Of a DNA stretch of 28,828 nucleotides, positions 22,808 through 28,828 are shown one piece after another. Under the pieces are notes generated by a model. It worked only from the letters and a program-made list of their open reading frames with translations, made no database searches and was not told the DNA's origin. Source of the stretch: Bacillota bacterium (lineage in GTDB: Bacteria > Bacillota > Clostridia > Monoglobales > Firm-18); the NCBI GenBank assembly GCA_023228885.1, contig JALOAJ010000029.1, positions 1 through 28,828 of the forward strand, given 5' to 3'. The translations under genes were made by a program, and so were the position numbers. The number at the start of each line of letters is the position of its first letter. Within the stretch, counting starts at the first letter, position 1.

Positions 22808-22862
22808 CATATTATATTATTTTTCGTATATAAATCAATTTCAGTTAAAAAGGAGTTTTAAA

Positions 22863-23699
22863 GTGTCTGTTAAAATAATAGTTGATAGTTGTTGTGAGGT
22901 TCCGCCATTATGGGCGGACAAGGTGGGTGTTGCTTCCCTTTCTATAAAAGTGGATAATGTAATGTTTATTGACAGTAATTTAAATATGCCCCAATATTTG
23001 GCAGCCCTTAGAAATATGCACACATTTAAGACCTCGTGCCCTTCACCGCAGGATTATTTAAAGCTTTACGAAGGGGAGCAGGATATAATCGTTATCACTT
23101 TATCATCAAAGCTAAGCGGTTCTTATCAAAGCGCCTGTATTGCGCGGGATATATTTTTTGAAAGCAACGGTAAAGACAAACAAATTCATGTGATAGACTC
23201 CAAATCGGCAAGTGCGGGGGAAACAGCCATTTTGGTGAAAGCCATGGAACTTTGCAGGCAATACTCTGATTTTGAACAAATAGTTTTTCAATTGGAGGGT
23301 TTTAGGAATGAACATAAAATTCTTTTTGTGTTGCAATCCCTTTCAAATCTTGCTAAAGCAGGGCGAGTGAGCCCTTTGATTGCTAAAGCTGCCAGCGTTT
23401 TGGGAATGCGCTGTGTTATGAGCCGCACCAACGAAGGCGAGATAAAATTGCAACAAAAATTCATAGGAGAAAAACGGTGCTTGCGCGAGCTGGCAAAACA
23501 AATAAGCGCCCTTGCCCTTGATATGGCGGAAAGGACATTGTGCATATCGCATTGCGAAAGTAAAGAGCGTGTGTATAGTTTTTTAAAAAACCTGTCGGAA
23601 TATATAGATTTAAACAGGTTTAAAAACATTCTTATAAATCATACGGGCGGCATATCGTCAATATATGCGGATTTTGGCGGAATAATAGTTTCTTTATAG
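22863..23699 (+). CDS. DegV/FakB-family fatty-acid-binding protein
   Basis: Members of this family hold a fatty acid in a buried pocket and present it to the kinase FakA. The 278-residue protein has the N-terminal VKIIVDSCCEVP, the head-group-contacting TSCPSP (57-62), LSSKLSGSYQSA (80-91) and LSNLAKAGRVS, all typical. It starts at GTG after AAAGGAG. It has its own promoter and is monocistronic; no fakA-like gene is in the window. The exact fatty acid cannot be told from sequence. Confidence 0.9.
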   Translation: MSVKIIVDSCCEVPPLWADKVGVASLSIKVDNVMFIDSNLNMPQYLAALRNMHTFKTSCPSPQDYLKLYEGEQDIIVITLSSKLSGSYQSACIARDIFFESNGKDKQIHVIDSKSASAGETAILVKAMELCRQYSDFEQIVFQLEGFRNEHKILFVLQSLSNLAKAGRVSPLIAKAASVLGMRCVMSRTNEGEIKLQQKFIGEKRCLRELAKQISALALDMAERTLCISHCESKERVYSFLKNLSEYIDLNRFKNILINHTGGISSIYADFGGIIVSL

Positions 23700-23728
23700 G
23701 GGCGCTTATTCACCTGTAAATTCTGTTT

Positions 23729-23774
23729 CGGTTTAAACCGCAACATTTGCAATGTTTCAAGCAACATATATAAT
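23729..23774 (+). promoter_or_regulatory. Control region of the sugar operon
   Basis: A perfect dyad CGGTTTAAACCG (23729-23740) is followed by AACATT-TGC-AATGTT (23742-23756) and by two direct copies of GCAACAT (23740 and 23761) exactly 21 bp, two helical turns, apart. A possible promoter is TTTGCA (23746-23751), 17 bp, TATAAT (23769-23774). A second TATAAT at 23797-23802 is an alternative. No regulator gene is adjacent. Confidence 0.5.
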
Positions 23775-23835
23775 TTATAAATTCATCTTTCGGCGATATA
23801 ATAATTGAAAGAAAATTTATTGAAAGGATGATAGC

Positions 23836-24684
23836 ATGTTTACATATTCCGGTTTTGCCGATGAGATTTCACCTAATTTGGAGGAACAAATAAGGGTGCT
23901 TAAAAAGTTAAACATTTCGCATATTGAGGCGAGGGGGATTAACGGGAAAAATATTTCTAAATACTCGGCGGACGAAGCGAAGGAAGTTAAAAAAACGCTT
24001 GATGAAAACTCTATTAAAATTTCTGCACTTGGGTCGCCCATTGGTAAAATAAAAATTACCGATGATTTTGCACCCGAGCTTGATACATTCAAAAGAGTTT
24101 TGGAACTGGCGCATATTTTTCAAACAAAATATATCAGGATGTTTAGCTTTTACATGGATGCCAGCCTTGCAAGCGAATATCGCGATGAGGTTATAGAACG
24201 GTGGCAAAAATATGTTGAAGCAGCAGCCGGAAGCGGCATTATTTTGCTGCATGAAAATGAAAAAGGCATTTATGGCGACACTGCCAAGCGATGCCTTGAT
24301 TTGTTGGAAACATTAAATTGCGATTATGTAAAGGCAACCTTTGACCCTGCAAACTTTATACAATGCAAAGAGAATATACTGACTGCCTTTGATTTGCTAA
24401 GGGATTATGTTGAATATATCCACATAAAGGATGCGGTTTACGAAACGGGAGCAGTTGTTCCGGCAGGTCATGGAGACGGCAATATAAAGGAGCTGCTAAT
24501 AAGGCTAAGGGATATGGGTTGGAGTGGATTTTTATCATTGGAACCGCACCTTGGCAATTTTGAAGGCTTTGCGGATTTAGAGCAAAAACAAGTTGTTAAA
24601 AAAGAAGCAAGCGGCCCTGAAAAGTTTGAGATTGCTTATAATGCGCTTGCGTTAATTGTAAATAACATTACAAAAGCTGTTTAA
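23836..24684 (+). CDS. Sugar phosphate isomerase/epimerase-like TIM barrel (AP endonuclease 2 family)
   Basis: A 282-residue xylose isomerase-like TIM barrel. The four metal ligands of the fold are visible: E140 (in LLHENE), D170 (TFDPAN), H196 (YIHIKDA) and E236 (LSLEPH). The GHGDG loop (211-215) is also typical. Members include sugar epimerases, inosose dehydratases and 3-keto-glycoside lyases; the substrate is not predictable here. First gene of a five-gene operon, preceded by GAAAGGATG and a palindromic control region. Confidence 0.88.
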   Translation: MFTYSGFADEISPNLEEQIRVLKKLNISHIEARGINGKNISKYSADEAKEVKKTLDENSIKISALGSPIGKIKITDDFAPELDTFKRVLELAHIFQTKYIRMFSFYMDASLASEYRDEVIERWQKYVEAAAGSGIILLHENEKGIYGDTAKRCLDLLETLNCDYVKATFDPANFIQCKENILTAFDLLRDYVEYIHIKDAVYETGAVVPAGHGDGNIKELLIRLRDMGWSGFLSLEPHLGNFEGFADLEQKQVVKKEASGPEKFEIAYNALALIVNNITKAV

Positions 24685-24722
24685 TGCGTTGCATTGATAT
24701 TAGTCAAACAAGGAGGATAAAG

Positions 24723-25538
24723 ATGCTAAAAGACAGAGTAGCGGTTGTAACCGGCGGCGGCGGTGTGCTGTGTGCGGTTTTTGCAAAGGCGCTTGTGCAA
24801 AGCGGGGCAAAGGTTGCGGTGCTTGACATTAATAAAGAGTCTGCGCAAAGGGTTGCGGATGAAGTTGGCGCAATAGCGGTTGAGGCAAATGTTCTTGATT
24901 ATGAAAGCTTGGAAAAGGCAAGGAAAACCGTGTCGGAAAAGCTTGGCAGTTGCGATATTTTGATAAACGGTGCGGGCGGCAACAACCCCAAAGGTACAAC
25001 AACGAAGGACTATTTTGAAATAGATGATTTGAAAAACGACGACATTAAAACATTTTTTGATTTGGATCAAAACGGCGTCAGTTTTGTTTTTAATTTAAAC
25101 TTTTTAGGCACTCTTATGACAACCCAAGTTTTTGCAAAGGATATGCTTTCAAAAGAACATTCAACAATAATAAATATATCGTCAATGAACGCATTTACTC
25201 CGCTTACAAGAATACCGGCATATAGCGGTGCAAAGGCGGCTGTTTCAAACTTTACTCAATGGCTTGCGGTTCATTTTTCAAAGGTTGGAATAAGGGTAAA
25301 TGCCATTGCCCCCGGCTTCTTTTTAACTGAGCAAAACAGAAGCCTGCTTACCGAACCGGATGGCAGCTATACCGAAAGGGCGAAAAAGATACTTTCTCAA
25401 ACGCCGATGGACAGGTTTGGAAATGCAACCGAGCTTGCGGGCACATTGCTTTATTTAGTGGATGAAAAAGCCTCGTCTTTTGTAAATGGTGTTGTAATAC
25501 CTGTGGATGGCGGGTTTAGCGCATATTCGGGGGTGTAG
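24723..25538 (+). CDS. SDR oxidoreductase, fructuronate reductase (UxuB/YjmF)-like
   Basis: A 271-residue short-chain dehydrogenase. The Rossmann motif is TGGGGVLCAVFA (10-21), DINKE follows beta-2, then INGAGGNNPKGTT (81-93), catalytic Ser153/154, Tyr167 and Lys171 (YSGAK), and the C-terminal VIPVDGGFSAYSG. The GGNNP loop and the GGGGVLC variant resemble the SDR-type D-mannonate/fructuronate oxidoreductases of Bacillus (YjmF), but no uxuA or uxaC lies here, so the real substrate may be another keto-sugar acid. ATG 24723 follows AAGGAGG. Confidence 0.86.
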   Translation: MLKDRVAVVTGGGGVLCAVFAKALVQSGAKVAVLDINKESAQRVADEVGAIAVEANVLDYESLEKARKTVSEKLGSCDILINGAGGNNPKGTTTKDYFEIDDLKNDDIKTFFDLDQNGVSFVFNLNFLGTLMTTQVFAKDMLSKEHSTIINISSMNAFTPLTRIPAYSGAKAAVSNFTQWLAVHFSKVGIRVNAIAPGFFLTEQNRSLLTEPDGSYTERAKKILSQTPMDRFGNATELAGTLLYLVDEKASSFVNGVVIPVDGGFSAYSGV

Positions 25539-25543
25539 CTGTT

Positions 25544-26557
25544 TTGGTGAGCTTTGCTGTGTTAGGGTGCGGCAGGATATCCGATGTGCATTTAAAGGCG
25601 ATTGAAAAATCCCAAAATGCGAAGCTTGTTGCTGTTTGCGATATTTTAGAAGAAAAAGCTAAGGAAAAAGGCTTGGCTTACGGTGTGCCCTATTATGTTG
25701 ATTTGGAAGAAATGCTTAAAAAGCAAAAACCGGATGTTGTGGTTATCGGAACCCCAAGCGGTATGCATGGTGAGCACACAATAATGTGTGCAAACTATGG
25801 CGCCAACATTCTTTGTGAAAAACCGATTGAGGTTACAAAAGAAAAAATTGACAATATGATAGCCGTATGCAAGGAAAAAAAGGTGCTGCTCGGCGGTATA
25901 TTTCAACGCCGTATGTACAGTGCTGCAATCGAGGCGAAAAAAGCCGTAAGCGAAGGAAAAATCGGAGACCTTATACTTTGTGACGGCTACTTTAAATATC
26001 ATCGTTCCCAAAAGTACTACAATTCTGATGATTGGAGGGGCACATGGGCATTGGACGGTGGAGGCGCATTGATGAACCAATGCATACATGGCATTGACAT
26101 ATTGCTCATGGTGTGTGGGGATATTGAAAGCGTAACGGCACGGTGTTCCACCCTTGCAAGGGATATTGAGGTTGAAGATACTGCGGTTGCTTTAGTAAAA
26201 TATAAAAACGGGGCGGTTGGCGTTATAGAAGGAACGACAGCTCTTTCGGATGGTTTTGACACAGTTTTTCAAATACACGGCAAGCAAGGTAATATATCGT
26301 TTGGGGATGGTTGTTTTTATAGTTGGGATGTTAAAGGGCAAACTGCGCCCGAAATTTTAGATTCGCTGGGCGGGAAAAACTGCGGCTGGCAAAACAGTTA
26401 TAACGGTCACACATTTTTGGTTGATGATATGGCACATTGCGTTATGGAAGGAAAAGCGCCGTACATACCTGGGGAGGAAGCAAGAAAGGCGGTTGATGTA
26501 ATATTGGCTATATATAAATCGTCAAAATATAATAAGGAGATAAAGGTGTATGATTAA
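25544..26557 (+). CDS. Gfo/Idh/MocA family oxidoreductase (first)
   Basis: A 337-residue NAD(P)-dependent sugar dehydrogenase-type protein. The N-terminal VLGCGRIS nucleotide motif and CEKPIEV (K93 in the conserved EKP) are visible, with the catalytic-type DGGGALMNQCIHGID (H182). The start is TTG 25544, seven bases after GGGGGTG; GTG 25547 is also possible. It lies 5 bp after the SDR gene and overlaps the next dehydrogenase gene by 8 bp. It probably oxidises a hydroxyl of a sugar or glycoside, perhaps as the partner of the other dehydrogenase. Confidence 0.88.
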   Translation: MVSFAVLGCGRISDVHLKAIEKSQNAKLVAVCDILEEKAKEKGLAYGVPYYVDLEEMLKKQKPDVVVIGTPSGMHGEHTIMCANYGANILCEKPIEVTKEKIDNMIAVCKEKKVLLGGIFQRRMYSAAIEAKKAVSEGKIGDLILCDGYFKYHRSQKYYNSDDWRGTWALDGGGALMNQCIHGIDILLMVCGDIESVTARCSTLARDIEVEDTAVALVKYKNGAVGVIEGTTALSDGFDTVFQIHGKQGNISFGDGCFYSWDVKGQTAPEILDSLGGKNCGWQNSYNGHTFLVDDMAHCVMEGKAPYIPGEEARKAVDVILAIYKSSKYNKEIKVYD

Positions 26558-27710
26558 AGTTGGAATTATAGGTATTGGCAACATGGGTTCTTCTCATGCA
26601 AGAAAAATTTTTGGCGGCGAAGTGCCGGGCATGGAACTTGCAGCTGTTTGCGATACAAACCCGGAGCGCATTTCATGGGCTAAGGATACATTCGGAGATA
26701 GTGTCGGTTGTTTTGCGGATTCAGATGAATTTTATAAAAATGCCTCGTTATTTGATTTGGTTATAATTGCGACGCCTCATTACAGCCATCCTTCTTTGGC
26801 AATTACGGCATTTGACAACAACCTTCATGTGTTGGTGGAAAAGCCGGCGGGCGTATATACAAAACAGGTTCGTGAAATGAATGAAGCGGCAAAAAAAACG
26901 GACAAAAAGTTTTTCATCATGTATAACCAGCGCACTAACTGCGTTTACCGGAAGTTAAAGGATTTAATACAAGGCGGCGAGCTTGGCGATTTAAAACGCA
27001 TGGTATGGATTATAACCAGTTGGTATCGCCCGCAAGCCTATCATGACAGCAGCGCATGGCGAAGCACATGGGAGGGCGAAGGCGGCGGAGTGCTGTTAAA
27101 TCAAGACCCTCACCAGCTTGACCTATGGCAATGGCTTGTTGGAATGCCGAAACGAATTCGCGCATTTGCAAGCTTCGGAAAATACTATGACATAGAGGTT
27201 GAAGACGATGTAACCGCTTACGCGGAGTATGATAACGGCATGACGGCAACATTTATCACAGCAACGGGAGAGGCTCCCGGAACAAATCGCCTTGAAATTT
27301 CCGGAACGATGGGAAAGATAGTTGTAGAAAACAATGATATTACCTTTTATCGCAACAGGGTGGATGAGCGTGAATTTAACAAGGCAAATAAAGCAGGCTT
27401 TGGTATTCCGGAGGTTTGGAAGTGTGCTGTTTCGACAGACGGGAAATATGAAGGGCATGTAGGAATATTAAAAAACATTGTAGATGTTATAAAAAACAAT
27501 GCACAGCCGATAGCAGAGGGTGTTGAGGGCATATTGGGGCTTTCAATTTCAAATGCCATGCATTTATCGGCATGGACCGATAGTTGGGTAGAATTGGATA
27601 AATTAGATGAAGAATTGTTTTATGATACATTGCAAAGCAAAATTAAAAATTCAAAATTTAAAAAACGAGATGTAAAAGAAAAAACATTTGATGTTGGGGG
27701 GTCACATTAA
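26550..27710 (+). CDS. Gfo/Idh/MocA family oxidoreductase (second)
   Basis: A 386-residue paralogue of the preceding dehydrogenase with GIIGIGNMGSSHA, VEKPAGV (K98), GEGGGVLLNQDPHQLDLW (H188) and a long C-terminal sheet domain. The length and EGGGVLLNQDPHQ pattern resemble dehydrogenases of glycoside 3-oxidation and C-glycoside pathways, a resemblance from memory rather than a search. AAGGAG lies before ATG. The stop overlaps the start of the following TIM-barrel gene (TAATG), so translation is coupled. Confidence 0.88.
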   Translation: MIKVGIIGIGNMGSSHARKIFGGEVPGMELAAVCDTNPERISWAKDTFGDSVGCFADSDEFYKNASLFDLVIIATPHYSHPSLAITAFDNNLHVLVEKPAGVYTKQVREMNEAAKKTDKKFFIMYNQRTNCVYRKLKDLIQGGELGDLKRMVWIITSWYRPQAYHDSSAWRSTWEGEGGGVLLNQDPHQLDLWQWLVGMPKRIRAFASFGKYYDIEVEDDVTAYAEYDNGMTATFITATGEAPGTNRLEISGTMGKIVVENNDITFYRNRVDEREFNKANKAGFGIPEVWKCAVSTDGKYEGHVGILKNIVDVIKNNAQPIAEGVEGILGLSISNAMHLSAWTDSWVELDKLDEELFYDTLQSKIKNSKFKKRDVKEKTFDVGGSH

Positions 27711-28477
27711 TGAAGTTGGCAGCGCAGTTATTTACTTTGCGGGAGTATACAAAGACACCGCAAGATATTAAAGAAACTTTAAAAAAAGTAAAAGAAATGG
27801 GATATAATGCCGTTCAAGTTTCGGCAATAGGGCAGATAGAGCCACAGCTTTTAAAGGAATATGCGGATGATGCGGGTGTTGAAATTTGTGTGACGCACAC
27901 AGCTTTTGACCGGATTGTAAACGATACCGAAAATGTAATACTCGAGCATAAGCTTTGGAACTGCAAATACATAGGTCTTGGCAGCATGGATGAAAAATAC
28001 CGCAATGATAAGCAAGGTTATGATGAATTTTTGAAAACTCTTTCGCCCGCTGTTGATAAGATTTATGATTCGGGGCTTAAATTTCTTTACCATAACCATG
28101 CGTTTGAATTTGCAAGGATAGACGGAAAAACTACCGGCATTGAATATTTGGCACAAAAAACAGACCCTAAAAAGTTTGGCTTTTTGGCAGATTTTTATTG
28201 GGTTCAAGCAGGAGGCGCTTCGCCCATTGAGTTTATTGGGAAATACCCTGACAGGCTAAATATTGTTCATTTTAAAGATATGACGATTATAGAAAACAAA
28301 GCCACTATGGCAGAAATTTATGAAGGTAATATGGATTATGACAGCATTTATGCCGAATGCGAAAAAATCGGTGTGGAATGGGTTGCCATTGAGCAGGACA
28401 GATGCAGGATAAATCCATTTGACAGCCTTAAACTCAGCTACGACAATTTAGCGAAAAGGGGCATGTTTCGTAACTGA
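27710..28477 (+). CDS. Sugar phosphate isomerase/epimerase-like TIM barrel (second)
   Basis: A 255-residue xylose isomerase-like TIM barrel, shorter than the first gene of the operon. Metal ligands are E133 (HNHAFEF), D161 (FLADFYW), H187 (IVHFKD) and E229 (AIEQD). Last gene of the operon. Pairing of such proteins with Gfo/Idh/MocA dehydrogenases is common in keto-glycoside cleavage and inositol-like catabolism. GGGGGG lies before the ATG. No clear terminator is visible before the convergent ychF end at 28519. Confidence 0.88.
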   Translation: MKLAAQLFTLREYTKTPQDIKETLKKVKEMGYNAVQVSAIGQIEPQLLKEYADDAGVEICVTHTAFDRIVNDTENVILEHKLWNCKYIGLGSMDEKYRNDKQGYDEFLKTLSPAVDKIYDSGLKFLYHNHAFEFARIDGKTTGIEYLAQKTDPKKFGFLADFYWVQAGGASPIEFIGKYPDRLNIVHFKDMTIIENKATMAEIYEGNMDYDSIYAECEKIGVEWVAIEQDRCRINPFDSLKLSYDNLAKRGMFRN

Positions 28478-28518
28478 GTTTAATGTTAAAAGGAATTTAA
28501 AAGCATAAAGCATAATTA

Positions 28519-28828
28519 TTATACATTAAATCTAAATAAAATAACATCTCCGTCGCAAACGATATATTCCTTTCCTTCTGAGCGAACAAGACCCTTTTCT
28601 TTTGCGGCGGACATTCCTTGACAGGATACCAAATCGTCAAAGGAAACTACTTCGGCACGAATAAAGCCTTTTTCAAAGTCTGTGTGTATTTTACCCGCGG
28701 CTTGAGGCGCTTTCGTGCCCTTTTTTATTGTCCATGCCCTAACTTCCGGCTTGCCTGCCGTTAAAAAGCTGATAAGCCCAAGCAGGGCGTAGCTTTTTGA
28801 AATTAGCCTGTCAAGACCCGACTCAGGC
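28519..28828 (-). CDS. ychF: Ribosome-binding ATPase YchF, C-terminal part
   Basis: Only the C-terminal 102 or so residues lie in the window; the gene continues past the right edge. The translated end shows LTAGKPEVRAWTIKKGTKAPQAAG, KIHTDFEKGFIRAEVV and a final GDVILFRFNV with a TAA stop. These are the TGS domain and terminal signature of YchF/OLA1, an Obg-family ATPase linked to translation and stress. It is convergent with the sugar operon. Confidence 0.93.
   Translation of the reverse strand, partial: PESGLDRLISKSYALLGLISFLTAGKPEVRAWTIKKGTKAPQAAGKIHTDFEKGFIRAEVVSFDDLVSCQGMSAAKEKGLVRSEGKEYIVCDGDVILFRFNV

Larger units (their letters stand above)
22534..22862. other. Gene-free interval between tRNA-Leu and degV
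   Basis: About 330 bp without a gene. It holds the tRNA-Leu promoter (22619-22647), a nested hairpin GCCGCT...AGCGGC followed by TTTT (22691-22723) with no gene in front of it on the plus strand, and the degV promoter (22779-22807). The rest is AT-rich, and I see no further structure. Confidence 0.6.

Noticed and set aside
1..28828. CRISPR array, rRNA genes, complete insertion sequence, replication origin
   Set aside because: No regularly spaced repeats, rRNA-like sequence, transposase gene or DnaA-box cluster was seen; dnaB alone does not mark an origin.

Overview
The window looks like chromosomal DNA of an endospore-forming, anaerobic-type member of the Clostridia (Bacillota). The DNA is moderately AT-rich. 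It carries spoIIE, a spoIVF-type locus, and the Firmicute-type blocks yybS-gdpP-rplI-dnaB and tilS-hpt-ftsH. Two-cluster ferredoxin/ATPase genes point to an anaerobe. No genus can be assigned from the sequence alone.

Layout. (1) 1-941: the decayed C-terminal remnant of a large serine recombinase runs into the 3' end of tRNA-Glu, followed by tRNA-Met; both tRNAs are on the minus strand, with a strong promoter at 1032-1060. (2) 1086-9322, minus strand: eight housekeeping genes, yybS-gdpP-rplI-dnaB-tilS-hpt-ftsH in transcription order with yybS first. They are driven by a good promoter at 9426-9454 and preceded by a structured leader. (3) 9623-15441, plus strand: spoIIE (TTG start, probable Spo0A-type promoter), a small basic protein, ilvE-type aminotransferase, a hemolysin III family protein, and a two-gene spoIVF-like locus (short SpoIVFA-like protein plus SpoIVFB protease) with a plausible sigma-E promoter. 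(4) 15499-20480, plus strand: an Orange-protein (ORP)-like metal/Fe-S cluster. It contains a Gly-rich DUF5320-type protein, a DUF134 regulator, a NifX/ORP-like protein, two MinD-type ATPases with inserted double 4Fe-4S ferredoxin domains, an MBL-fold protein and an Mrp-ORP fusion. The promoter carries two copies of a 12-bp palindrome. (5) 20431-22444: a 100-bp direct repeat (99/100 identical) containing the 3' end and terminator of the mrp-ORP gene. It brackets 1.8 kb holding a lipoprotein gene and a truncated tyrosine-integrase start; the second copy abuts tRNA-Leu. (6) 22863-23699: DegV-family fatty-acid-binding protein. (7) 23836-28477: five-gene sugar/glycoside oxidation operon (two xylose-isomerase-like TIM barrels, one SDR, two Gfo/Idh/MocA dehydrogenases). 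(8) 28519-28828: C-terminal end of ychF on the minus strand.

How parts fit. The minus-strand block joins c-di-AMP turnover, ribosome, replication, tRNA modification, purine salvage and membrane proteolysis, as in other Firmicutes. Region 3 supplies two sporulation checkpoints: SpoIIE activates sigma-F and SpoIVFB activates sigma-K. Region 4 is the most unusual biochemical system here: two ferredoxin-ATPases, a stand-alone ORP-like protein and an ORP domain fused to an Fe-S carrier suggest assembly of a metal-sulfur cofactor under a dedicated palindromic operator. Region 5 records a recent mobile-element event beside a tRNA.
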